Made by a program: the position numbers and the translations under genes. From Scatomorpha sp964345235 (GTDB lineage: Bacteria; Bacillota; Clostridia; Oscillospirales; Oscillospiraceae), in assembly GCA_964345235.1 (NCBI GenBank), contig CAYFQE010000018.1, positions 1-21,499 of the forward strand: DNA of 21,499 nucleotides, read 5' to 3'. The notes under the pieces were generated by a model. It ran no database searches and had not been told where the DNA came from. It was given only the letters and a program-made list of their open reading frames with translations. Below, piece by piece: positions 7,070 to 14,273 of the stretch (the first letter of the stretch is position 1; the number at the start of each line of letters is the position of its first letter).

Positions 7070-8037
7070 CAGTTATATTAGCGCTTTTACAGGCGTCATT
7101 GGTTTTCGGAACAGTCATACTCTACGGTTCTCTGGGTGAGATACTCACCGAAAAATCGGGCCACTTAAACCTCGGCGTTCCCGGCATAATGTATATAGGC
7201 GGCATAGCGGGCCTTGCGGGAGCCTATTTCTACGAGAACTTCGCCGCAGTGCACTATCCTTTTGTGGGTATGCTTGTGGCCATTGCGGCCGCTCTTGCCG
7301 CCACAACTCTCATAGGGCTTCTCTACGGCTTTTTAACAATAAGCTTAAGAGCCAACCAAAATGTCACGGGACTCACGATAACCATCTTCGGATCGGGTGT
7401 TGCCAACCTCTACGGCGGCGTTATGAACAAGCTTGCGGGAGGTGTCGGTCAGGTTTCTCTGCGCGAAACAAGCGCCGCTTTCAGATGGACTCCCTCTTTC
7501 CTAAGAGAAGTGGATGTGCTCTCACAGCTCGGATTTATGTTCTATCTGGCGCTCATAATTGCCGTTTTAATGGACCTCTTTTTCAAAAAAAGCAGAGCGG
7601 GCCTCAACCTGAGAGCAGTGGGCGAACAGCCCGCCGCGGCGGACGCAATGGGCGTGAATGTCACGAAATATAAGTACCTCGCGGTAATCATCGGCTCAAT
7701 AATTTCGGGTCTCGGCGGACTTTTCTATGTAATGGACTACACCGTCGGCACATGGTCGTCCGACGGAGGCATAGAAGCCCTCGGCTGGCTTGCGGTTGCG
7801 CTTGTAATCTTTGCAAGGTGGAAGCCTATGCACGCCGTGTGGGGAGCCTATCTCTTCGGCTTCCTCTCGCGCATATATCTCTATATCCCGGGTCTCACAC
7901 GCTCGACAATAGAGCTTACCAAGGGCATGCCCTATCTGGTAACCATCTTTGTTCTCGTGGGCGTTTCGCTCAAAAAGAGCCCCGAAAACGAGCCCCCCAA
8001 AGCGCTTGGACTTCCGTATTTCCGAGAAGAACGCTAG
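7066..8037 (+). CDS. Nucleoside ABC transporter permease (NupQ-like)
   Basis: The 323-aa protein, with about 8 predicted membrane spans, is the second permease of the importer. It shows GEILTEKSGHLNLGVPGIMYIGG near the N-terminus, the LRANQNVTGLTITIFG motif and the cytoplasmic coupling loop NLRAVGEQPAAADAMGVNV, all typical of the smaller BMP-type permease. ATG overlaps the previous stop in an ATGA and is preceded by GGAGG. The C-terminus is a short charged cytoplasmic tail. The operon ends with the terminator at 8054-8098. Confidence 0.92.
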   Translation: MTVILALLQASLVFGTVILYGSLGEILTEKSGHLNLGVPGIMYIGGIAGLAGAYFYENFAAVHYPFVGMLVAIAAALAATTLIGLLYGFLTISLRANQNVTGLTITIFGSGVANLYGGVMNKLAGGVGQVSLRETSAAFRWTPSFLREVDVLSQLGFMFYLALIIAVLMDLFFKKSRAGLNLRAVGEQPAAADAMGVNVTKYKYLAVIIGSIISGLGGLFYVMDYTVGTWSSDGGIEALGWLAVALVIFARWKPMHAVWGAYLFGFLSRIYLYIPGLTRSTIELTKGMPYLVTIFVLVGVSLKKSPENEPPKALGLPYFREER

Positions 8038-8053
8038 GGATAATATTAATAAT

Positions 8054-8098
8054 AAAACGGGCGCTGCAGATTATATTGATCTGTACCGCCCGTTTTTT
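8054..8098 (+). terminator. Terminator of the nucleoside importer operon
   Basis: CGGGCG (8058-8063) pairs with CGCCCG (8087-8092). There is an inner extension CAGAT/ATCTG (8067-8071 with 8079-8083), and TTTTTT follows directly. It lies 16 bases after the last permease stop. Confidence 0.85.
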
Positions 8099-8137
8099 GA
8101 TTGTTTTAAAAGCTGATACCACAGCGTTCCAAAAAAG

Positions 8138-8197
8138 ACTTTCTTTCCTCTTTTTCAAAGGGGAAAGTGGCTCGCAGAGCCGAATGGGGATTGAAGC
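8138..8197 (+). repeat. Palindromic repeat module, variant 1
   Basis: A pyrimidine-rich left part (TTCTTTCCTCTTTTTC) is followed by AAAGGGGAAAG, then a short hairpin GGCTC-GCA-GAGCC (8169-8181), then ATGGGGATTG. The same order of parts (pyrimidine run, G run, hairpin with a GCA-containing loop, GGGGATT) recurs in the modules at 8358 and 8500 with different stem sequences. Confidence 0.7.
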
Positions 8198-8254
8198 ACC
8201 AAGGCGGAACTTGCTTTCAAATAAAACAAGAGATATATAAATTCGAGTTATACC

Positions 8255-8306
8255 AAAGGCTCCTTGTGATGTCAAAAAATCAAGTGATTTTTTGACTGAG
8301 GGATTG
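8255..8306 (+). repeat. Palindromic repeat module, variant 2 (AT-rich stem)
   Basis: GGCTCCTTGTG is followed by a perfect 12-bp hairpin GTCAAAAAATCA (8271-8282) / TGATTTTTTGAC (8285-8296) with a 2-base loop, then TGAGGGATTGTCC. The flanks match those of the module at 8500 (CCCCTTGTG ... GGGGATTGTC), but the hairpin is entirely different and AT-rich. It directly abuts the 258-bp tandem repeat. Confidence 0.65.
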
Positions 8307-8566
8307 TCCTACCACACAAAGCGATAAGCTTAAATCAAACATTAATGTGAAGTTTATGCACCTTCTTTCCTTCCCATTTAGCAAAAGGGGAATGTGCCGA
8401 CCGCAGTCGGCAGATGGGGATTAGTGCTCACAGTCACGGTGTTGACAATCTAAATTGAGAAATATTTTTAATAAAAAATGTACAATAAAAAAATCGCACC
8501 TTACCCATGCCCCCCTTGTGTAAAGGGGGGAAAATCACGGCGCAAGCCGTGACAGGGGGGATTGTC
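8303..8566 (+). repeat. 258-bp tandem repeat, first copy
   Basis: This stretch, from ATTGTCCTACCACACAAAGC to the N gap, recurs at 8716-8979 in the same orientation with no net length change. Each copy carries two palindromic modules. One (8358-8418) has the hairpin TGCCGAC-CGCA-GTCGGCA (8395-8412). The other (8500-8566) has CCCCCCTTGTGTAAAGGGGGG followed by the hairpin TCACGGC-GCAA-GCCGTGA (8535-8552). No reading frame of substance is present. Confidence 0.88.
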
Positions 8567-8666
8567 NNNNNNNNNNNNNNNNNNNNNNNNNNNNNNNNNN
8601 NNNNNNNNNNNNNNNNNNNNNNNNNNNNNNNNNNNNNNNNNNNNNNNNNNNNNNNNNNNNNNNNNN
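8567..8666. other. Scaffold gap (100 N)
   Basis: Exactly 100 undetermined bases, a conventional arbitrary gap size. The 55 bases on its left (8512-8566) and on its right (8667-8721) are identical, so the two contigs may simply overlap, or the gap may hide further repeat copies. Confidence 0.99.
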
Positions 8667-8979
8667 CCCCTTGTGTAAAGGGGGGAAAATCACGGCGCAA
8701 GCCGTGACAGGGGGGATTGTCCTACCACACAAAGCGATAAGCTTAAATCAAACATTAATGTGAAGTTTATGCACCTTCTTTCCTTCCCATTTAGCAAAAG
8801 GGGAATGTGCCGACCGCAGTCGGCAGATGGGGATTAGTGCTCACAGTCACGGTGTTGACAATCTAAATTGAGAAATATTTTTAATAAAAAATGTACAATA
8901 AAAAAATCGCACCTTACCCATGCCCCCCTTGTGTAAAGGGGGGAAAATCACGGCGCAAGCCGTGACAGGGGGGATTGTC
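8667..8979 (+). repeat. 258-bp tandem repeat, further copy after the gap
   Basis: It starts inside the CCCC-TTGTG module and runs through a complete copy of the unit to GGGATTGTC at 8979, where similarity to the first copy stops. The repeated hairpin block at 8691 and 8949 gives the period of 258 bases. It ends 18 bases before the glutamate dehydrogenase terminator. Confidence 0.88.
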
Positions 8980-8997
8980 AATCAAATAATAATGCAC

Positions 8998-9031
8998 AAA
9001 AAAAGAGTCCGACCGAGAGTCAGACTCTTTT
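8998..9031 (-). terminator. Terminator of glutamate dehydrogenase gene
   Basis: On the minus strand AAAAGAGTCTGAC pairs with GTCGGACTCTTTT (13 bp with one G-T pair, loop TCTCG), extending into a run of T. It lies 16 bases past the stop codon. Confidence 0.88.
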
Positions 9032-9047
9032 ACTAGTATAAAATCTC

Positions 9048-10397
9048 TTACACAGCGCCTTGAGCAATCATCGCTTCGGCAACCTTCAAAAATCCGGCAA
9101 TGTTTGCGCCGACCATCAGATTCTCGGGCTGTCCCGCCTTATCGGCGGCGTTCTTCGAAGCCTCGAAAACAGACTTCATAATGCCTCTTAGCTTCTGGTC
9201 AACTTCCTCAACTGTCCAAGAGAGACGGAGGCTGTTCTGGCTCATTTCAAGTCCACTGCATGCAACGCCGCCCGAGTTCGAAGCCTTGCCGGGGGAGTAG
9301 AGCAGACCGCTCTCGAGCACAAGCTCAATAGCATCGGCAGAAAGCGGCATGTTTGCGCCCTCGAATACGGCCTTGCAGCCGTTTTTAATAAGCTTGGCGG
9401 CGCCTTCTTTGTCCATCTCGTTTTGAGTGGCGCAGGGAAGCGCAATGTCGCAGGGGAGAGACCAAATGTTGCTCGAGCCCTCGCCATAGCTTGCAGAGGC
9501 AACCTTTTCGGCATAAACACTGATTCTCTCGCGCTTTTTAAGCTTGATGTCTTTAATAAGCTCTATATCCAAGCCGTTTACATCATATACATAGCCCGAA
9601 GAATCGCTCATGGCAATAACCGTGGCGCCCAGAGTGGTTGCCTTCTCGGCGGCAAAAATCGCAACATTTCCGCTGCCCGAAACTATGACTTTTTTGCCCT
9701 CGAAGCTCGTGTTTCTAAACTCTTTAAGGGCGTATTCGGCAAAGTAGCAAAGCCCGTAGCCTGTGGCCTGTGTTCTGCCGAGAGAGCCGCCGTAGCTTAT
9801 ACCCTTGCCCGTGAGCGTGCCGCCCTCAAATTCGCCCGTTATGCGCTTAAACTGGCCGAACATATAGCCGACCTCTCTTGCGCCTACGCCGATGTCGCCT
9901 GCGGGAATATCTCTAAACTGGCCCATGTGCCTATAGAGCTCAGTCATAAAGCTCTGGCAAAAACGCATGATTTCGGCTTCGGATTTGCCCTTGGGGTCGA
10001 AGTCCGAGCCGCCCTTGCCGCCGCCCATGGGGAGGGTTGTTAGGGCGTTTTTAAAGGTCTGCTCAAAGCCCAAAAACTTTATAATCGAGGCGTTTACGCT
10101 CGGATGAAAACGAATGCCGCCCTTATAGGGGCCGATGGCGGAGTTAAACTGCACTCTAAAGCCGCGGTTAACTCTTATATTGCCCTTGTCGTCCAGCCAG
10201 GGAACCCTAAAGCTTATCAGCCTGTCGGGCTCAACAAGTCTTTCGAGAATGGCGTTCTTTTCATACTCGGGGTTGTCCGCCAAAATAGGTTCGAGGCACA
10301 TAAAAACCTCGAAAACAGCCTGATGAAATTCCTTCTCAGAAGGATTTTTGCGCTCAACCTCCGCATAAACCCGTTTTGTATAATCCAATGTCAGCAT
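9048..10397 (-). CDS. gdhA: Glutamate dehydrogenase, NADP-type
   Basis: The 449-aa protein is a full-length hexameric-type glutamate dehydrogenase, which interconverts 2-oxoglutarate plus ammonia and glutamate in the cytosol. Visible landmarks are GFRVQFNSAIGPYKGGIRFHP with a substrate-binding Lys at 92, the catalytic segment LPMGGGKGGSDFDP with Lys128, DIPAGDIGVGAREVGYMFGQ, the Rossmann segment VIVSGSGNVAIFAAEK, and EGANMPLS with ANSGGVACSGLEMSQN near the C-terminus. The layout and length fit the NADP-dependent biosynthetic group (GdhA), but coenzyme choice is inferred. It is a single-gene unit with its own promoter (10429-10457) and terminator. A GAGAGG ribosome binding site precedes the ATG. 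Confidence 0.95.
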   Translation of the reverse strand: MLTLDYTKRVYAEVERKNPSEKEFHQAVFEVFMCLEPILADNPEYEKNAILERLVEPDRLISFRVPWLDDKGNIRVNRGFRVQFNSAIGPYKGGIRFHPSVNASIIKFLGFEQTFKNALTTLPMGGGKGGSDFDPKGKSEAEIMRFCQSFMTELYRHMGQFRDIPAGDIGVGAREVGYMFGQFKRITGEFEGGTLTGKGISYGGSLGRTQATGYGLCYFAEYALKEFRNTSFEGKKVIVSGSGNVAIFAAEKATTLGATVIAMSDSSGYVYDVNGLDIELIKDIKLKKRERISVYAEKVASASYGEGSSNIWSLPCDIALPCATQNEMDKEGAAKLIKNGCKAVFEGANMPLSADAIELVLESGLLYSPGKASNSGGVACSGLEMSQNSLRLSWTVEEVDQKLRGIMKSVFEASKNAADKAGQPENLMVGANIAGFLKVAEAMIAQGAV

Positions 10398-10428
10398 AAC
10401 TCTACCTCTCTTCGGTTTAATTTGGCCT

Positions 10429-10457
10429 ATTTTACTCCATCCGGGCTCTCATTTCAA
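10429..10457 (-). promoter_or_regulatory. Sigma-A promoter of glutamate dehydrogenase gene
   Basis: On the minus strand TTGAAA (plus-strand 10452-10457), a 17-bp spacer and TAAAAT (10429-10434). The predicted leader is about 25 bases long. Confidence 0.75.
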
Positions 10458-10913
10458 TATTTTATATTGCATAGAGCAAAAAACCGCTTTAAAGAATTGA
10501 TGAGAGCTTAACATTATGCTATTCTGACCGTACTAAGAGTGCCTAATGTTGCAACTATTGTCCCCAAGGGAGCTAACGGAGCATATATAGAAAAATTAAG
10601 CAATATGCCAAAACAAAGAGTCTTTGATAAATGTGGATAACAGGGATAAAGAAATAAAACTTTTATCTAAATAGCTAAGCGCTAAAAATCCGCATTCACC
10701 CTTTTTTGCAGGGCGGATGTGGGTCATATTTTTAAAAGTTATCTCACAGGCTCGGCTCCCATAGTAACTCCATGAAGTACCTCAGGGAGCCTATCTTTTA
10801 AGGGGCTTCCTGACATCTTATTAATTGCATTTTTACTGATGCCGACTGGGGAAAGTTTTGGTTTTAAACGCTCTAATCCGGGAAATTAAGTTAGTTTATC
10901 ATAAGAGATAAAT
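10458..10913. other. Gene-free stretch with hairpins and a possible coding remnant
   Basis: About 450 bases with no convincing gene. A plus-strand frame from 10512 to 10640 is open but has no start with a ribosome binding site; its end reads ANGAYIEKLSNMPKQRVFDKCG, possibly a decayed gene end. TGTGGATAA at 10632-10640 matches a DnaA box (TTATCCACA on the minus strand), but it is single. Two hairpins are present: CATTCACCC/GGGCGGATG (about 10693-10725, one mismatch) and GGCTCCC/GGGAGCC (10754-10760 with 10785-10791) followed by TATCTTTTAA. Their role is unclear. Confidence 0.4.
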
Positions 10914-11273
10914 TTACAGAAGAGTTCTTACACTCCCATAGAACCGAGAACAGATGCTTGCCGTTCCCTCGCTCTTTCCCTCAAATCCGATTGCGGAATA
11001 CCCCATAGCCATGCCTTCCTTGTTGTTGACAAGGTGGAAAACCCTGTTTATCGAGTAACCGATAATCGAGTCGTCCTCAAACTCAACACTCCACACACAG
11101 CCCGTAGATCTGTTGGCGCCTAAACTTACGGTGAGCTCCTTGCCCTCCCAAGATATCTCCCTAAAAGTGGGAAGGTCCGCAGCCTTCGGCCCTCCTTTGC
11201 CACAAGCGCTAACGAGCACAAGCATCAAAACCACGAGCGCAAACGCAATAATTCTCAAAAAACTTTTCTTCAC
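10914..11273 (-). CDS. Chagasin-like (inhibitor I42) lipoprotein
   Basis: The 119-aa lipoprotein has a long hydrophobic signal with VSAC lipobox (Cys24) and a single small beta-rich domain. The segment ELTVSLGANRSTGCVWSVEF resembles the first inhibitory loop of chagasin-type cysteine protease inhibitors (usual form NPTTGYxW), and FEGKSEGTASICSRFYGS resembles the final strand (usual GTATIxFxYxRPW). Both are divergent: NRSTGC in place of NPTTGY, and no RPW. This makes it a probable but degenerate family member, secreted and membrane-tethered. The start is GTG at 11273 with AAGG about 8 bases upstream. It stands alone downstream of the long minus-strand operon, separated by a terminator. The target protease is unknown. 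Confidence 0.65.
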   Translation of the reverse strand: MKKSFLRIIAFALVVLMLVLVSACGKGGPKAADLPTFREISWEGKELTVSLGANRSTGCVWSVEFEDDSIIGYSINRVFHLVNNKEGMAMGYSAIGFEGKSEGTASICSRFYGSVRTLL

Positions 11274-11335
11274 GCTTATACCTTCTTAAAAATAAGCCCG
11301 AGTAATTACAATGATTAATTATAATATATTAATAA

Positions 11336-11380
11336 AATGCGGAAAAATCAAGAATCTTTACCGTATCACTGATTTTCCGC
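11336..11380 (-). terminator. Terminator of the seven-gene minus-strand operon
   Basis: On the minus strand GCGGAAAATCA pairs with TGATTTTTCCGC (one bulged base, loop of about 19), followed by ATTTTATT. It lies 9 bases beyond the polyferredoxin stop. Confidence 0.65.
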
Positions 11381-11389
11381 TTATTATAT

Positions 11390-12301
11390 TTAGTTTTCCG
11401 TCTCGCTTTTCGGTTCTAAAATCGGCTTTGCGCCCGATAAAGAAGTGCTTATAGCGCCTGTCGGGCAGGCCTTTATGCATTCGCCGCATCTTATGCACTC
11501 AAGCGCATTTTGGCAAACACGAATATCAACATCCATCTTGCAGGCTCGGGCACATTTGCCGCAGTTTATGCAGCTATCTTTGTCAAAGTGGTATTTATAG
11601 AACGAAACCTTGTTCAAAAGCGAGTAAAAGGCACCCAGCGGGCAAATCCACTTGCAAAACGGCCGATAAAAAAACACCGAGAGTAAAATTACGGCAATAA
11701 GTATAAAGCTTTTGCTCAAAAACAGCGCTCCGAGGTTGGAGCGTATTGCGGGGCTGGAAAGCGAGAGCGGAATTCCCGCCTCGAGTATTCCCTGAGGGCA
11801 GATGTATTTGCAGAAAAAAGGTGGGGAAATCCCCATTTCGTCGGCAAGAAATACGCCGAGCAGCCAGACCGCAAAAACAAGTATTATGTATTTAAGATAT
11901 TTTAAAAATCCAAGTTTTTTTGTGCTCAGTTTTTTGCTCGGTATGCGGTGCAAAAGGTCTTGAAACCAACCGAAGGGACATAAAAAACCGCAGATAAGCC
12001 TGCCGAACAAAACTCCGAATAAAATCAGCAGACCTGTTATGTAGTAGGAAAAACTGAACTTCGAAGAGCCGACAACGGCCTGAAAAGCTCCTATGGGGCA
12101 CGAGCCCGCCGCTCCGGGGCAGGAATAGCAGTTTAGTCCCGGCACGCACACTTTTTTACTTGCGCCCATGTGAATCGTGCCCCTAAAAAAGTTGGGGAGA
12201 TTTATGTTGCTGATTAAAGTCGTCAGAGCCTGAACTAAGCCTCTGCACTCTCTTATTTTAGAAAAGAAATTCCCGAAAGATTGCCTATCCAATTCCGACA
12301 C
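11390..12301 (-). CDS. Membrane-bound 4Fe-4S polyferredoxin (NapH/CcoG-like)
   Basis: This 303-aa integral membrane iron-sulfur protein is likely to carry electrons at the membrane. In order it has an N-terminal Cys-rich segment CVPGLNCYSCPGAAGSCP (52-69), a membrane span at 83-103, CGFLCPFG (104-111), a span at 134-153, CKYICPQG (164-171), a span at 196-212 and CKWICPLG (216-223). Two classical ferredoxin motifs follow: CINCGKCARAC (Cys 244/247/250/254) and CIRCGECIKACP (269/272/275/279). This is the Fer4_5 plus Fer4 layout of NapH-type proteins. The GTG start overlaps the 3' end of the 48-aa CXXC gene by 17 bases; TTG at 12292 is an alternative with better spacing from GGAG. It is the last gene of the operon. 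Redox partner and donor are unknown. Confidence 0.88.
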   Translation of the reverse strand: MSELDRQSFGNFFSKIRECRGLVQALTTLISNINLPNFFRGTIHMGASKKVCVPGLNCYSCPGAAGSCPIGAFQAVVGSSKFSFSYYITGLLILFGVLFGRLICGFLCPFGWFQDLLHRIPSKKLSTKKLGFLKYLKYIILVFAVWLLGVFLADEMGISPPFFCKYICPQGILEAGIPLSLSSPAIRSNLGALFLSKSFILIAVILLSVFFYRPFCKWICPLGAFYSLLNKVSFYKYHFDKDSCINCGKCARACKMDVDIRVCQNALECIRCGECIKACPTGAISTSLSGAKPILEPKSETEN

Positions 12302-12431
12302 ACTCCAAACAAACCCTTATGGCCTTGGAAAAGGCAATGTCAACCTCACCGCGACATACGCCATAGACTATAAAGGCTATGGCAAGAACTAGCACGGCAA
12401 AGCTCATTATATTTTGTTTTGTAAGCTTCAT
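12285..12431 (-). CDS. 48-aa single-span membrane peptide with CXXC motif (CD1871A-like)
   Basis: The minus strand from ATG at 12431 to TAG at 12285 encodes 48 residues: MKLTKQNIMS, a hydrophobic span LAIAFIVYGV (about 10-26), then RGEVDIAFSKAIRVCLECVGIG with Cys41 and Cys44. I recognise this pattern (short span, RGEVDIVxxKAIxICLECIGIG) as the small CXXC family called CD1871A, typically found next to a membrane 4Fe-4S protein in Clostridia, exactly as here. A GAGGTGG lies a few bases before the start. It overlaps the polyferredoxin gene by 17 bases, so the two are translationally linked. The CXXC pair could bind metal or take part in electron or thiol exchange; this is inference. Confidence 0.82.
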   Translation of the reverse strand: MKLTKQNIMSFAVLVLAIAFIVYGVCRGEVDIAFSKAIRVCLECVGIG

Positions 12432-12450
12432 ATAACCACCTCGCAGAGCG

Positions 12451-13227
12451 TTAAACAGCGCTTTTAGGAACCCAGGTTCTCACCTTGTCATCATATAACT
12501 TGCTCTCGCAAAGTTCAAGTCCGTATATGTCGCTCACAACATCACAGCTCAAAACCTCATCGGGCTTGCCGACAGCCAGTATCCTGCCCTCTTTAAGCGC
12601 AATAACCATGTCCGAAAACATGTAGCTGTGCTCGGGGTTGTGGGTGCACTGAATTATAGTGTAGCCCTCGTTGCAAAGAGCCCGGGCGCGTTCGATTATT
12701 CTTATTTGATTGCCGAAGTCCAAGTTTGAGGTAGGCTCGTCCATAATCAAAATTTTTGTGCCCTGAGCCAGAGCCTTAGCTATTATCACAAGCTGTTTTT
12801 CACCGCCCGAGAGCTGATGAAAATATCTGTTTTTCATATTTTCTATGCCAAGCTTCGAAAGCGCACTCATAGCGAGTTCTTTTTGATACTTTGCGGGGCT
12901 GCTCAGGTAGCCCAAGGTGGGGCAGGTGCCCATAAGCACCATATCCTCAACGCTGAAGTTAAAAACGGGGCTCGATTCCTGCGGTATATATGCCACTAAT
13001 GATGCCAACTCCATAACACTCATGCGCTTTGTGTTATGCCCGTTTACAAGCACTTCGCCCTTATAGTTCGTGAGAAGCCTGAGAATGCACTTGATTAAAG
13101 TGGACTTTCCAACTCCGTTTTTGCCGATTATCGAAACAAGCTCACCCTTACCCGCATTTAAGCTTATATCATTTAAAATCTCACGCTTCCCGTAGGCATA
13201 AGAAAGAGAACAAACTTCAATGCTCAT
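12451..13227 (-). CDS. FecCD-type ABC transporter ATP-binding protein
   Basis: The 258-aa ATPase is of the iron-siderophore/B12/MolC class. Walker A is GKNGVGKST (35-43), with the Q-loop in AYIPQESSPVFNF, signature LSGGEKQL, Walker B KILIMDEPTSNLDF and the H-loop IIQCTHNPEHSYMF. The ATG overlaps the permease stop in an ATGA. It should energise the adjacent permease. A 19-base gap separates it from the CXXC peptide gene. Substrate class cannot be read from the ATPase. Confidence 0.9.
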   Translation of the reverse strand: MSIEVCSLSYAYGKREILNDISLNAGKGELVSIIGKNGVGKSTLIKCILRLLTNYKGEVLVNGHNTKRMSVMELASLVAYIPQESSPVFNFSVEDMVLMGTCPTLGYLSSPAKYQKELAMSALSKLGIENMKNRYFHQLSGGEKQLVIIAKALAQGTKILIMDEPTSNLDFGNQIRIIERARALCNEGYTIIQCTHNPEHSYMFSDMVIALKEGRILAVGKPDEVLSCDVVSDIYGLELCESKLYDDKVRTWVPKSAV

Positions 13228-14273
13228 TGGCTCAAGTTCCTCCTTGTTATGATGTACATAAAAAAGGGCGCCCCAATAAATGCGGTTACAATTCCCAAAG
13301 GAATTTCCGTTTGCATAGCACTGCGTGAAAAATTATCGACAAACACCATAAATGTTCCGCCGAATATGAGAGAGGCGGGCAGAAGATATTTTAGGTTTAC
13401 ACCGATTAAACGGCGCATCATATGAGGAATAACAAGGCCGACCCAGCCGATTAATCCCGAAACCGAAACAGCCGCCGCCGTCAGCAAAGTTGCTGCCAGC
13501 AAGCTGACAAAGCGGAGCCGCTCGGCGTTTACGCCCGTTGTTTTAGCCTCGGCATCGCCCAGGGAGAGAATGTTCATTCTCCAGCGCAAAAGCATAAGCG
13601 GTGTAAAGCCTATGAGCATCGGCCAGATTATAAAGGCGGCTTCGCTGTTTTTCGCGCCGACAATCGAACCCATAAGCCAGTAGGTTATAGAGGGAAGCTG
13701 GTTAGTGGGATCGGCCACAAGCTTTATATAGCTCACTCCCGCCTTGCAGAGCGAGCCTATAACTATGCCCGAAAACACCAGCGCAAGTATTCTGTCGCTC
13801 TTGGCGTGCAGACTGAGAATATACGAAAGAGTAACTGCGGCAAGGCTGAACATAAAGGCCATAGCGGTTATCGACCACGAGGAAAAACCGAAATATATGG
13901 CAACGGCCGCCCCTAGGCCCGCGCCCGAGGAGGCGCCGAGTATGTCGGGGCTTGCCATGGGATTTTGAAATATTGTCTGATAAGTACAGCCCGCAACGGA
14001 GAGAGCCGCTCCCACCAAAAAGGCTATGATAAGTCGCGGCATTCTCACATTCCAAAAAGCGAGTTCCTGCTGGGGGCTGAAGCTTCCGTCAAAGCCGCTG
14101 ATGCCGAGCTTGTCCATAACCATATAAAATATCTCGTCCGCTCCAATCGGATATCTTCCCAAACACACAGAGAGCAAAAGCGTTACTAGCAGCAGAACAA
14201 CAAGCGCCCATAAAATCGAAGATTTATTCATTTTTTCAAAGCCTGTGTTGAGCGTATCCGCCTTTTGGCTCAT
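13224..14273 (-). CDS. FecCD/BtuC-type ABC transporter permease
   Basis: The 349-aa protein has about 9-10 membrane spans. FecCD-family landmarks are RMPRLIIAFLVGAALSVAGCTYQTIFQNPMASPDILGASSGAGLGA in the first half and SGLIGWVGLVIPHMMRRLIG near the C-terminus, with EIPLGIVTAFIGAPFFMYII at the end. This fold imports iron-siderophores, haem, cobalamin, or molybdate/tungstate (MolB). The ATG overlaps the DUF364 stop and GGAGG lies 7 bases upstream. A single permease gene implies a homodimeric channel. With the divergent lipoprotein (16743-17846) and the ATPase it forms a complete importer. Confidence 0.92.
   Translation of the reverse strand: MSQKADTLNTGFEKMNKSSILWALVVLLLVTLLLSVCLGRYPIGADEIFYMVMDKLGISGFDGSFSPQQELAFWNVRMPRLIIAFLVGAALSVAGCTYQTIFQNPMASPDILGASSGAGLGAAVAIYFGFSSWSITAMAFMFSLAAVTLSYILSLHAKSDRILALVFSGIVIGSLCKAGVSYIKLVADPTNQLPSITYWLMGSIVGAKNSEAAFIIWPMLIGFTPLMLLRWRMNILSLGDAEAKTTGVNAERLRFVSLLAATLLTAAAVSVSGLIGWVGLVIPHMMRRLIGVNLKYLLPASLIFGGTFMVFVDNFSRSAMQTEIPLGIVTAFIGAPFFMYIITRRNLSQ

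Noticed and set aside
8138..8979. CRISPR array
   Set aside because: The repeats are palindromic modules in a single 258-bp duplication, with no short regular repeat-spacer pattern and no cas genes.
10632..10640. Perfect DnaA box suggesting a replication origin
   Set aside because: It is single; no cluster of boxes, AT-rich unwinding region, dnaA or dnaN gene is nearby. One match is expected by chance.
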